Made by a program: the position numbers and the translations under genes
Notes under the pieces: generated by a model
The model's database searches: none
What the model saw: only the letters and a program-made list of their open reading frames with translations
What the model was told of the DNA's origin: nothing
Origin: Leifsonia sp. ku-ls
GTDB taxonomy: Bacteria; Actinomycetota; Actinomycetes; Actinomycetales; Microbacteriaceae
Reading direction: 5' to 3'
DNA: 64,000 bases
NCBI GenBank assembly: GCA_003367665.1
Contig: QKXI01000012.1
Span: 60,581-124,580, forward strand
Shown: positions 1-8,498 of the stretch, one piece after another
Position numbering within the stretch: the first letter of the stretch is position 1
Layout of the letters: every line of letters starts with the position of its first letter

Positions 1-1
1 C

Positions 2-724
2 GGGATCGGCGCGGCCATCGTGCGCTCGCTGGCCCGCGAGGGGGCCTCCGTGGTGATCGACTACTTCTCGCACCCGGAGGACGCCGCCGACCTGGTGCAG
101 GAGATCACGCGCGCCGGCGGCCGGGCGATCGGCGTGGAGGCCGACGTCACCACCTCCGCGGGCATCGACAAGCTCATCGGCGCCGCCGTCGACGAGTTCG
201 GGCGGCTCGACGCCTTCGTGAACAACGCCGGCATCGAGACGCGGCACAGCCTCCTGGAGCTCGACGAGGCGACCTTCGAGAAGGTGACGGCCGTCAACCT
301 GAAGAGCGCGGTCTTCGGCACCCAGCGCGCGGCGAAGCGCTTCCTCGAGCAGGGCACCGGCGGTGTGGTCGTGAACGTGTCGTCGGTGCACGAGGACTGG
401 CCGATGCCGGGAAACCTCGCCTACTGCGTCTCGAAGGGCGGGATGCGGATGCTCACCCGCACCGCCGGCGTCGAGCTCGGCCCGCAGGGCGTGCGGGTGG
501 TGAGCGTCGCCCCTGGCGCCGTGAACACGCCCATCAACGCCGCCACGATGAAGGACGACGCCCTCCGGCAGAAGCTGGAGAACTCCATCCCGCTGAGGCA
601 GGTCGCCGAACCGAGCGAGATCGGGGATGTGGTGGCCTTCGTGATCTCCGACGCCGCGCGCTACATGACGGCGACGACCGTGTTCGTCGACGGCGGGATC
701 ATGCACGGCAGCGTGGGACTGTGA
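2..724 (+). CDS. SDR-family oxidoreductase (glucose 1-dehydrogenase-like), 5' truncated by window
   Basis: Classical short-chain dehydrogenase/reductase, a cytosolic NAD(P)-dependent alcohol or sugar dehydrogenase. The window opens inside the Rossmann motif: the first complete codons read G-I-G-A-A, the end of the TGxxxGIG cofactor loop, so roughly 10-20 N-terminal residues lie upstream. NNAG, a conserved SSV segment and the catalytic YxxxK (YCVSK) are visible, and the C-terminus has the usual FVDGG. Its closest type is glucose 1-dehydrogenase, which fits the sugar enzymes behind it, but substrate cannot be read from sequence. The stop overlaps the next GTG start by 4 bp, suggesting translational coupling. 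Confidence 0.88.
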   Translation, partial: GIGAAIVRSLAREGASVVIDYFSHPEDAADLVQEITRAGGRAIGVEADVTTSAGIDKLIGAAVDEFGRLDAFVNNAGIETRHSLLELDEATFEKVTAVNLKSAVFGTQRAAKRFLEQGTGGVVVNVSSVHEDWPMPGNLAYCVSKGGMRMLTRTAGVELGPQGVRVVSVAPGAVNTPINAATMKDDALRQKLENSIPLRQVAEPSEIGDVVAFVISDAARYMTATTVFVDGGIMHGSVGL

Positions 725-2532
725 CCGCCGCCCGGATCGAGGACTACGCCATGATCGGGGACCTGCACACCGCCGCCATGGTCTCCGCGGACGGCTCGGT
801 CGACTGGCTCTGTCTGCCCCGGTTCGACTCGCCTGCCTGCTTCGCCGCACTGCTCGACGACGCGTCCGCCGGCCGCTGGCGGATCGCGCCGGCCTCGGGC
901 GAGCGCAGCACCCGGCGGAGGTACCGCGACGGCACGCTCATCCTGGAGACCGAGTGGGAGACGGCGGAGGGGCACGTCCGGGTGACCGACCTCATGCCGG
1001 TGCGCGACCGCGCGGCCGACCTGGTGCGGATCGTCGAGGGCCTCTCCGGCTCGGTACGGGTCCTGTCGGAGCTGACGCTGCGGTTCGACTACGGCCACGT
1101 CGTGCCGTGGGTGACGCGCACCGACGGCGGGATCCGGGCGGTCGCCGGCCCGGACGCGGTGCTCGTCACGTCCCTGGTGCCGCTCGCCGGCCGCGACCTC
1201 AGCACCGTGGCGGAGTTCACGGTGGAGGCCGGCGACCGGGTCCCGTTCGTGCTGACCTGGTTCCCGAGCCACGAGCCGGAGCCAGAGCCCGCGGACGCCG
1301 AGCAGGCGCTCGCGGCGACCGAGCTGTTCTGGACGCGGTGGAGCGGTCGGAGCACCGCCTACGGCCCGCACACCGACGCCGTCCAGCGTTCGCTCATCAC
1401 TCTCAAGGCGCTGACCTACCAGCCGACGGGTGGCATCGTCGCCGCGCCCACCACCTCCCTGCCCGAGCAGCCGGGCGGCCCGCGCAACTGGGACTACCGG
1501 TTCTGCTGGTTACGCGACGCGACCCTCGCTCTGCAGTCGCTGCTCACCGCGGGCTACACCGACGAGGCCCGCGAGTGGCGGGACTGGCTGGTGCGCGCGG
1601 TGGCCGGCGACCCCGCCGACCTACGCATCATGTACGGTCTCGACGGCCGCCGGCGGCTGCCGGAGGAGACGCTCGACTGGCTGGGCGGCTACGACGACTC
1701 GACCCCGGTGCGCGTCGGCAACGCCGCGTCGGAGCAGCTGCAGCTCGACGTGTGGGGCGAGGTGCTCGACGGGCTCGCCCTCACCCGCACCACGATCGGT
1801 TCCGGCGACGACGACGCCTGGAACGTGCAGCGGGCGCTGGCGGACCACCTCGCCGAACGCTGGCGCGAGCCGGACAACGGCCTGTGGGAGATGCGCGGGC
1901 CGCGCCGGCACTTCACCCACTCCAAGGTGATGGCGTGGGTGGCCTTCGACCGGATGATCGCCGGCGCCCAGCAGTTCGGCCTTCCCGGCCCGGTGCGTCG
2001 CTGGGAGCGGCTGCGCGCCGAGATCCGCCGCGAGATCCTGGCGAAGGGGTTCGACGCCTCCCGCAACACCTTCGTGCAGTCGTACGGCTCGAAGGACCTG
2101 GACGCGTCGCTGCTGCTCATCCCGCGCGTCGGCTTCCTGCCGCCCGACGACCCGCGCGTCATCGGCACGATCGAGGCGATCCAGCGCGACCTGACCGACG
2201 ACGGCCTGGTGCTGCGCTACCGCCCGCAGAAGAGCGACGACGGTCTGCCCGGCGGCGAGGGCGTGTTCCTCGCCTGCTCGTTCTGGCTGGTGGACGCGCT
2301 CCTCGGCGCCGGCCGCCGGCAGGAAGCCGAGGAGCTGTTCGAGCGCCTGCTGTCGCTGCGCAACGACGTCGGCCTGCTCAGCGAGGAGTGGGACCCGCAC
2401 GCCGCACGCCAGCTGGGCAACATTCCGCAGGCGTACAGCCACTTCGCCCTGGTGCGCAGCGCGTTCCACCTGCTCGCCGGCGGCGTCTCGACCACGCAGG
2501 ACCGCATCCCGATCGCCAACAGGAAGGACTGA
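721..2532 (+). CDS. Glycoside hydrolase family 15 protein (glucoamylase/trehalase type)
   Basis: 603 aa, typical for actinobacterial GH15. An N-terminal beta-sandwich-like domain (from MIGDLHTAAMVSADGSVDWL) is followed by the (alpha/alpha)6 barrel. RNWDYRFCWLRDA near residues 255-267 and SEEWDP near 553-558 are GH15 hallmarks; the latter holds the likely catalytic Glu. There is no signal peptide, so the enzyme is probably cytosolic and acts on trehalose or short alpha-glucans, releasing glucose. Mycobacterial relatives are trehalases (family knowledge), so trehalase is as likely as glucoamylase. GTG start inside the stop of the SDR gene. The glucose made here could feed the oxidative enzymes downstream. 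Confidence 0.92.
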   Translation: MTAARIEDYAMIGDLHTAAMVSADGSVDWLCLPRFDSPACFAALLDDASAGRWRIAPASGERSTRRRYRDGTLILETEWETAEGHVRVTDLMPVRDRAADLVRIVEGLSGSVRVLSELTLRFDYGHVVPWVTRTDGGIRAVAGPDAVLVTSLVPLAGRDLSTVAEFTVEAGDRVPFVLTWFPSHEPEPEPADAEQALAATELFWTRWSGRSTAYGPHTDAVQRSLITLKALTYQPTGGIVAAPTTSLPEQPGGPRNWDYRFCWLRDATLALQSLLTAGYTDEAREWRDWLVRAVAGDPADLRIMYGLDGRRRLPEETLDWLGGYDDSTPVRVGNAASEQLQLDVWGEVLDGLALTRTTIGSGDDDAWNVQRALADHLAERWREPDNGLWEMRGPRRHFTHSKVMAWVAFDRMIAGAQQFGLPGPVRRWERLRAEIRREILAKGFDASRNTFVQSYGSKDLDASLLLIPRVGFLPPDDPRVIGTIEAIQRDLTDDGLVLRYRPQKSDDGLPGGEGVFLACSFWLVDALLGAGRRQEAEELFERLLSLRNDVGLLSEEWDPHAARQLGNIPQAYSHFALVRSAFHLLAGGVSTTQDRIPIANRKD

Positions 2533-2535
2533 GCC

Positions 2536-3882
2536 ATGGCCGAGCCGCACATCCTCATCCTCGGCGCCGGATTCTCCGGGTTCACCCTCGCGCGCGAGCT
2601 GCGCAGGGACGCCGCCGCCCACCGCCTCCGGCTGACCGTGGTCGAGCCGGAGCCCTACCTGACCTACAAGCCGCTGCTGCCCGAGGTCGCCGGCGGCGAG
2701 ACGCAGGCGCGCGACACCGCGGTGCCGCTCCGTCGGTTGCTGAAGCACGCCGACCTGGTCGCCGGGTCGCTCGAGACGGTGGATACCGCGGCCAAGACCG
2801 CCGTCGTGCGCACGGTCGACGGGACGGAGCGCGCCCTCCACTACGACCACGTCGTGTTCGCGCTCGGCGCGGTGACCAAGGTGCTGCCCATCCCGGGTCT
2901 GGCGGAGAACGCGATCGGCTTCTCGAGCATCGAGGAGGCCGCGGCGCTGCGCGACCACGTGCTCGAACGGATCCGGTTCGCCTCGTCGACCACCGACGCG
3001 GCCGAGCGGCGGCGGGCGCTGACCTTCGTCTTCGTCGGCGGCGGGTACACCGGCGTCGAGGCCATCGCCGAGCTGCAGCGACTGGCCGCGCGCGAGCTCG
3101 ACCGCTATCGCGAGCTGGACGGCGAGCGCATGACCTGGCTGCTGGTCGAGGTCGCCGGACGCATCGCCGCCGAACTGCCGGAGCAGCTGTCGGGGTGGAC
3201 GCTACGGCTGCTGCGGCGGCGCGGCATCCAGGTGCTGCTCCACACCGAGGTGACCAGCTGCGAGCAGGGCCAGGTGTCGCTCAGCACCGGCGACACGTAT
3301 CCGGCGGACACGATCGTCTGGGTCGCGGGCGTCACCCCGAATCCGGTGCTCGACCGGGCCGACGTTCCGCGCGGGCCGAAGGGGCACGTCCAGTGCGATG
3401 CGACTCTGCGGGCGGTGCACGACGACGGTCGGCCGGTGGATGGCGCGTGGGCGCTCGGCGACGACGCGCAGGTCCCCGACCTGACCGCCGAGAAGCAGCC
3501 CGCGTACTACCCGCCGAACGCGCAGAACGCGATCCGCGAGGGCCGGGTGCTCGCCGAGAACCTGCGCCGGGCGCTCGAGGCCCGCGAGCCGGTCGAGTAC
3601 CGGCACCGCACGCTCGGGACGCTCGCCAGCTACGGCGGCATGCAGGGCGCGGCCGTGGTCAAAGGCGTCCCCCTGCGCGGCGTCGCCGCCTGGGCGGTCG
3701 ACAAGGTCTACCACGCGATCGCACTTCCGAGCGCGGCACGACGGTTCCGGCTGCTGCTCGGCTGGGTCGGCAACGGACTGACGCCGCGGGACGCGGTGCC
3801 GGTGACGAGCGTCGGAGATGCGCGACAGCGCTTCCGGGATGCGGCGGCCGCGCAGGGCGCGAAGGGTGAGGAAGGAGCGTGA
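2536..3882 (+). CDS. ndh: Type II NADH dehydrogenase (NDH-2)
   Basis: 448 aa FAD-dependent pyridine-nucleotide oxidoreductase. Two dinucleotide-binding motifs are present: GAGFSG at about residues 10-15 for FAD and GGGYTG near 169 for NADH. YLTYKPLLPEVAGG, ALGDDA and a C-terminal amphipathic stretch match NDH-2. These enzymes oxidise NADH and reduce menaquinone at the inner membrane face without pumping protons. Only 3 nt follow the GH15 stop. Its place inside a sugar-oxidation operon suggests that it reoxidises NADH made by the SDR or other dehydrogenases here, so it may be a dedicated copy rather than the main respiratory one (inference). Confidence 0.88.
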   Translation: MAEPHILILGAGFSGFTLARELRRDAAAHRLRLTVVEPEPYLTYKPLLPEVAGGETQARDTAVPLRRLLKHADLVAGSLETVDTAAKTAVVRTVDGTERALHYDHVVFALGAVTKVLPIPGLAENAIGFSSIEEAAALRDHVLERIRFASSTTDAAERRRALTFVFVGGGYTGVEAIAELQRLAARELDRYRELDGERMTWLLVEVAGRIAAELPEQLSGWTLRLLRRRGIQVLLHTEVTSCEQGQVSLSTGDTYPADTIVWVAGVTPNPVLDRADVPRGPKGHVQCDATLRAVHDDGRPVDGAWALGDDAQVPDLTAEKQPAYYPPNAQNAIREGRVLAENLRRALEAREPVEYRHRTLGTLASYGGMQGAAVVKGVPLRGVAAWAVDKVYHAIALPSAARRFRLLLGWVGNGLTPRDAVPVTSVGDARQRFRDAAAAQGAKGEEGA

Positions 3883-4352
3883 GAGGCGTGAGGAAGGCGC
3901 ACCGGCCCGTGGCGAAGCGGACCGTCCACGGCATCGACCGCCTCGTCCGCGACGTCGAGACGGGCCGGTTCGAGCGGTCGCTGTCCGGGCTGACCGCCGT
4001 CGGGTCGCTGGTCACCGCGGGCGAGATCTACTTCGAGCACGACAAGGCGAGCTTCGGGAACCCGTGGATGTGGGCTCCGGTCGTGCTCGGGCCGGTCGGG
4101 GCGATCGCCGGCGTCGCGGGCGTGTTCAGCAAGCGGGCGGCGAAGACGCTGCTGCCGGTCGCCGCGGCGACCATCGTCGCGAACGGGCTGCAGGGCACCT
4201 ACCTGCACGCCCGCGGCATAGGCCAGAAGCCGGGCGGCTGGCGCAACCTGCGCTACAACCTGGAGATGGGGCCGCCTCTGCTGGCTCCGCTGCTGGTGAC
4301 GATGGTCGGCGGGATGGGCCTTCTCGCCGCGATCCTGAGGCGGGAGAAGTGA
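3879..4352 (+). CDS. Small membrane protein of unknown family
   Basis: 157 aa; I do not recognise the family. A basic N-terminus (about 35 residues) is followed by four hydrophobic stretches, roughly residues 37-54, 62-84, 89-107 and 128-150, with a basic C-terminus. GTG start overlaps the ndh stop by 4 bp, and its own stop overlaps the start of the gluconate-dehydrogenase-type subunit, so it is translated as part of the operon. It could anchor the neighbouring soluble dehydrogenase subunits to the membrane or quinone pool, since no cytochrome subunit is encoded nearby. That role is inference from position only. Confidence 0.8.
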   Translation: MRGVRKAHRPVAKRTVHGIDRLVRDVETGRFERSLSGLTAVGSLVTAGEIYFEHDKASFGNPWMWAPVVLGPVGAIAGVAGVFSKRAAKTLLPVAAATIVANGLQGTYLHARGIGQKPGGWRNLRYNLEMGPPLLAPLLVTMVGGMGLLAAILRREK

Positions 4353-4996
4353 GCACCCCGCCCGTGCAACGCGGCACGAGCGTGCCGGTGCGCTTCCCGG
4401 GCTTCCGGGTGCTCGACCAGACCAGGCACTGGGACGACGCGACGCGCGCGGTGGTGCTGTCGCGGGTCAGTCGCCCCGCCGACATCCGGTTCTTCGACCT
4501 GACCGAGCAGGCCGCCGCGACCGCCCTCTTCGACGAGCTGCTCGATCAGGAGGGCGAGCACCGCGTCCCGATCACCGCGATGGTGGACGCCCGCCTCGCC
4601 GAGAGCCAGACCGACGGCTGGCACTACGACACCATGCCCGCCGACGGCGACGCCTGGCACGAGACGCTCGCCGCGCTCGACGCGGACGCGCAGGACGCGC
4701 ACGGCAGGACGTTCGCCGAGCTCGACCGACCCGCCCGCCACGCCCTGCTGGAGACGATCAGGACCGGAGAAGGCGACTGGCGCGGCCTCCACCGCGGCCA
4801 GGTGTGGAGCCTGTGGACGCGGTACGCCTGCACCGCGTTCTACAGCCACCCCGACGCCTGGGACGAGATCGGCTTCGACGGCCCCGCATACCCGCGCGGA
4901 TACAAGAACCTGGGCGTCGGCAAGCGCGAGCCGTTCGAGGTGGAGGACGCGCGCCCCGCCGAACTGCCGGCCACGACGGTCGGGGGCGACGCGTGA
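4349..4996 (+). CDS. Gluconate 2-dehydrogenase subunit 3 family protein
   Basis: 215 aa. The fold is recognised from family-type features: an alpha-helical small subunit with ALLETIRTGE and a C-terminal GYKNLGVGKREPFE segment. In characterised systems such subunits partner a GMC-type flavoprotein, here the next gene. The usual Tat signal peptide of subunit 3 is absent, suggesting a cytosolic complex. I took the GTG at 4349, which overlaps the previous stop, because reading further upstream runs through the membrane-protein gene in another frame. Confidence 0.8.
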   Translation: MSTPPVQRGTSVPVRFPGFRVLDQTRHWDDATRAVVLSRVSRPADIRFFDLTEQAAATALFDELLDQEGEHRVPITAMVDARLAESQTDGWHYDTMPADGDAWHETLAALDADAQDAHGRTFAELDRPARHALLETIRTGEGDWRGLHRGQVWSLWTRYACTAFYSHPDAWDEIGFDGPAYPRGYKNLGVGKREPFEVEDARPAELPATTVGGDA

Positions 4997-6633
4997 GCGC
5001 GGGAGCCGCCGTGCGCGAGCGCAACGCGTCGGCCTGGCTGCTCACCCCGGACGGCTCGCGCACCCGGCCCGACCTGCTCGACGGGATGCGGCGCTTCGCC
5101 GACACGGATGAGGTCGACATCGCGATCGTCGGCTGCGGCGCGGGCGGCTCCGTCCTGCTGCAGCGGCTCGCCCGCGCCGGCTGGAGCACGGTCGCCTTCG
5201 ACGCCGGCCCGTTCTGGGACCCGGAGCGCGACTGGGTGAGCGACGAGGCCGGGTCGCACCACCTGTACTGGACCGAGCCGCGCCAGATCGGCGGCGGCGA
5301 CCCGGTGCCGCTGGGCTCCAACAACTCCGGCCGCGGCGTCGGCGGGTCGATGGTGCACTACGCCGGGTACGTTCCGCGGTTCCACCCGAGCGACTTCCGC
5401 ACCCGCAGCACCGACGGCGTCGGGGCGGATTGGCCGATGGCCTACGACGACCTCGCGCCGTACTACGCCGACATCGAGAACGAGCTCCCGGTCGCGGGCG
5501 AGGACTGGCCGTGGGGCGACCCGCACACGTACCCGCACCGGCCGCATCCCGTCTCCGGCAACGGCGAGACGTTCCTGCGCGGGGCCGAGGCCGCCGGCAT
5601 CACGGCGAAGGTCGGGCCGGTCGCGATCACCAACGGCCGGTTCGGGCACCGGCCGCACTGCATCTACCGCGGCTTCTGCCTGCAGGGCTGCAAGGTGAAC
5701 GCCAAGGCGTCGCCGCTCATCACGCACCTGCCGGACGCGCTCGACCACGGCGCCGAGATCCGTGCCGACAGCATGGTCACCTCCATCGAGGTGGACCAGC
5801 GGACCGGCCGCGCGACCGGCGTCCACTACGTCAAGGACGGCGTGCCGCGGTTCCAGCGGGCGCGCCTGGTCGCCGTCGCCGGGTATTCGATCGAGACGCC
5901 GCGGCTGCTGCTCAACTCCCGGTCGCGTCGCTTCCCCGACGGCCTCTGCAACGACTTCGACCAGGTGGGCCGGTACCTCATGGTGCAGGGCGCGCCGCAG
6001 ACGGCCGGCCGCTTCCCGGACGAGATCCGGATGTGGAAGGCGCCGCCGCCGGAGGTCAGCACGGAACAGTTCTACGAGACCGACCCGGGCAAGCCGTACA
6101 AGCGCGGGTACTCCATCCAGACGGTGTCGCCGCTGCCGATCACGTGGGCGGAGCACGTGATGGCGCAGGGGCACTGGGGCGCCGACCTGCGCCGCTACAT
6201 GAGCGACTACGTGCACTGGGCGTGCCTCGGCGCGCTGTGCGAGTTCCTGCCGCAAGCGGACAACCGGGTCACGCTGGCCGACGAGACCGACCGCTACGGG
6301 CTGCCGGTCGCGCACTTCTCGTACACGCAGTGCGACAACGACCGCGCGCTCGCGAAGGCCGCGCAGGCGACCATGGAGCGCATCCTGGAGGCCGCCGGCG
6401 CCCAGGAGACGATGACCGTGCAGCGCTACGCGCACCTCGTCGGAGGCGCACGCATGGCCACGACCGAGAGGGAAGGGGTTGTGGACGCCGACTGCCGGAC
6501 GTTCGCTGTACCCAACCTGCTCATCACCGACGGGAGCGTGCTGCCGACGCAGGGCAGCGCCAACCCCGCCCTCACCATCATGGCCGTCGCGGCACGCGCG
6601 GCGGACCGGCTCATCGAGCGCCCGGAGCGGTGA
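4993..6633 (+). CDS. GMC-family FAD oxidoreductase (gluconate/sugar dehydrogenase large subunit type)
   Basis: 546 aa. The ADP-binding motif VGCGAGGS lies at residues 46-53 after a 40-residue extension. The C-terminal catalytic region has HLVGGARM (active-site His near 481) and TQGSANPALT (Asn near 522), the His/Asn pair typical of GMC enzymes. A Cys-containing stretch, HCIYRGFCLQGC, resembles gluconate/2-keto-gluconate dehydrogenase large subunits. No signal peptide. With the preceding subunit-3 protein it probably forms a heterodimer oxidising a sugar or sugar acid. The substrate is unknown. Starts at GTG 4993 overlapping the upstream stop. Confidence 0.87.
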   Translation: MSAGAAVRERNASAWLLTPDGSRTRPDLLDGMRRFADTDEVDIAIVGCGAGGSVLLQRLARAGWSTVAFDAGPFWDPERDWVSDEAGSHHLYWTEPRQIGGGDPVPLGSNNSGRGVGGSMVHYAGYVPRFHPSDFRTRSTDGVGADWPMAYDDLAPYYADIENELPVAGEDWPWGDPHTYPHRPHPVSGNGETFLRGAEAAGITAKVGPVAITNGRFGHRPHCIYRGFCLQGCKVNAKASPLITHLPDALDHGAEIRADSMVTSIEVDQRTGRATGVHYVKDGVPRFQRARLVAVAGYSIETPRLLLNSRSRRFPDGLCNDFDQVGRYLMVQGAPQTAGRFPDEIRMWKAPPPEVSTEQFYETDPGKPYKRGYSIQTVSPLPITWAEHVMAQGHWGADLRRYMSDYVHWACLGALCEFLPQADNRVTLADETDRYGLPVAHFSYTQCDNDRALAKAAQATMERILEAAGAQETMTVQRYAHLVGGARMATTEREGVVDADCRTFAVPNLLITDGSVLPTQGSANPALTIMAVAARAADRLIERPER

Positions 6634-6665
6634 CCCGCGGCGCGGGAGACGAAGGAGAATCGGAA

Positions 6666-8498
6666 ATGGCACAGACGGTCAGCGAGTTCGTGATCGGGCG
6701 GCTGCGGGAGTGGGGCGTGCGGCGCGTGTTCGGCTACCCGGGCGACGGCATCGGCGAGTTCGACGGGATGCTCGGCAAGGCGGAGCGCGCGGGCGAGGGT
6801 CTGGAGTACATCCGGCCGACGCACGAGGAGATCTGCGCCTTCATGGCGACCGCGCACGCCAAGTTCACCGGGGAGGTCGGCGTCTGCATCGCCACCTCGA
6901 GTCCCGGCGGCTTCCACATGATGAACGGCCTCTACGACGCGAAGATGGACAACCAGCCGGTCGTCGCCATCGTCGGCCAGCAGGGCCTGAACGCGTTCGG
7001 CACGTTCAACCAGCAGGAGAGCAACCTGGAGCAGGCCTTCGCGGACGTCGCCGAGTACGTGCAGACGATCGTGTCGCCGGAGCAGGCGCAGGCCGTCGTC
7101 GACACGGCGTTCCGCACCGCGATCACCCGCAAGCAGCCGTGCGTCGTCATCCTGCCGCACGACGTCCAGGGCCTGAAGATGGCGGAGCCCGGCGCCGAGA
7201 TGTGGGTGTCGCGGTCGAGCGCCGTCGCGCCGTCGACACAGATCGCGCCGCCGGCCGCGCAGCTGCACGCCGCGGCGGAGATCATCAACGCCGGCGAGCG
7301 GGTCACCTTCCTGGTCGGCGCCGGCGCGGTCGGAGCGACGGAGGAGGTGCTGGAGGCGGCGCGGTTGACCGGCGCCGGCGTCGTCACGACCCTGCGCGGC
7401 AAGCAGGTCGTTCCTGGAGACGTGCCGTTCCACACCCAGCAGGTCGGCCTGCTCGGCTCGCGCGCCAGCTACGACCAGATGCAGGAGTGCGACACGCTGG
7501 TGCTGCTCGGCACCAACTACCCGTACGGCCAGTTCCTGCCGAAGACGGGTCAGGCGCGCGCGGTCCAGATCGACCTGCGGCCGGAGCAGCTGGGGCTGCG
7601 CTACCCGACCGAGGTGAGCATCTGGGCCGACGTGAAGACCGCGCTGGCCGGCCTCCTCCCTCTGCTGACGCAGAAGACGGACCTGTCGTGGCAGGAGAAG
7701 GTGGCGTCGAACATGCGCGACTGGGACGCCGAGCTGGCGGCGCAGGCCGAGAACCACTTCGACGACGGCGTGAACCCGCGCAAGCTCTACGCCGAGCTGA
7801 ACAAGCGCCTCCCCGCCGGCGCCATCGTCACCTGCGACGCCGGAACGACGGCCGACTGGTACGGCCAGTACATCCGGCTGCGCGCGGGCATGCGCGGCGA
7901 CCTCTCCGGGCGGCTGGCCAGCATGCTCGCCGCCATGCCGTACGCGGAGGCGGCGAAGTTCGCCCACCCCGAGAGCACGGTGGTGTGCACCATCGGCGAC
8001 GGCGCCTTCCAGATGCTGGGCATGAACGAGCTCATCACGCTGAAGAAGTACCTGTCGAGGTGGGACGACCCGACCTTCGTCGTGCTGGTGCTGCACAACG
8101 ACGACCTCAGCCAGGTGTCGTGGGAGATGCGCACGGAGGACGCCAACCCGGTCTGGTCCACCTCGCAGGAGGTGGAGTCGGTCGACTACGCCGGCTGGGC
8201 GCGGCTGCTCGGGTTCCAGGGGATCACGGTGACCTCGGACGACGAGGTGGAGGCCGCGTTGGACACCGCGCTCGCGCACCGCGGGGTGACCGTGATCGAC
8301 GCGCACACCGGCAAGAACGTCCCGCCGCTGCCCCCGCACATCACCTACGAGTTCGCGAAGAACACCGGCCTCGCGTTGCTGAAGGGCGACCCGGACGGCC
8401 TCGGCGCGATCAAGGACTCGGCGACCTCGCTCCTCACCGAGGGGGTGGAGCGGGTGAAGGACGCCCTCCACATCGACCGCGACCGCGATGACGAGTGA
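6666..8498 (+). CDS. Thiamine-diphosphate-dependent enzyme (pyruvate oxidase/acetolactate synthase-like)
   Basis: 610 aa three-domain ThDP enzyme. The ThDP-activating Glu lies in THEEIC near residue 55, and the ThDP/Mg motif begins GDGAFQM near 444 and ends in a variant HND about 30 residues later. The order (PYR, central, PP domain) matches pyruvate oxidase, acetolactate synthase and oxalyl-CoA decarboxylase. The closest general type is the uncharacterised 'ThDP-requiring protein' group near PoxB; the PoxB C-terminal lipid-binding helix is not evident, although the final 30 residues are charged and helical. A clear ribosome site (GAAGGAG) precedes ATG 6666. It probably acts on a 2-keto acid generated by the sugar pathway (inference). 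Confidence 0.85.
   Translation: MAQTVSEFVIGRLREWGVRRVFGYPGDGIGEFDGMLGKAERAGEGLEYIRPTHEEICAFMATAHAKFTGEVGVCIATSSPGGFHMMNGLYDAKMDNQPVVAIVGQQGLNAFGTFNQQESNLEQAFADVAEYVQTIVSPEQAQAVVDTAFRTAITRKQPCVVILPHDVQGLKMAEPGAEMWVSRSSAVAPSTQIAPPAAQLHAAAEIINAGERVTFLVGAGAVGATEEVLEAARLTGAGVVTTLRGKQVVPGDVPFHTQQVGLLGSRASYDQMQECDTLVLLGTNYPYGQFLPKTGQARAVQIDLRPEQLGLRYPTEVSIWADVKTALAGLLPLLTQKTDLSWQEKVASNMRDWDAELAAQAENHFDDGVNPRKLYAELNKRLPAGAIVTCDAGTTADWYGQYIRLRAGMRGDLSGRLASMLAAMPYAEAAKFAHPESTVVCTIGDGAFQMLGMNELITLKKYLSRWDDPTFVVLVLHNDDLSQVSWEMRTEDANPVWSTSQEVESVDYAGWARLLGFQGITVTSDDEVEAALDTALAHRGVTVIDAHTGKNVPPLPPHITYEFAKNTGLALLKGDPDGLGAIKDSATSLLTEGVERVKDALHIDRDRDDE

Noticed and set aside
954-3869. 971-codon plus-strand open frame, Arg/Pro/Ala-rich
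   Set aside because: Out-of-frame shadow of the GH15 and ndh genes; composition typical of the +1 frame in high-GC DNA.
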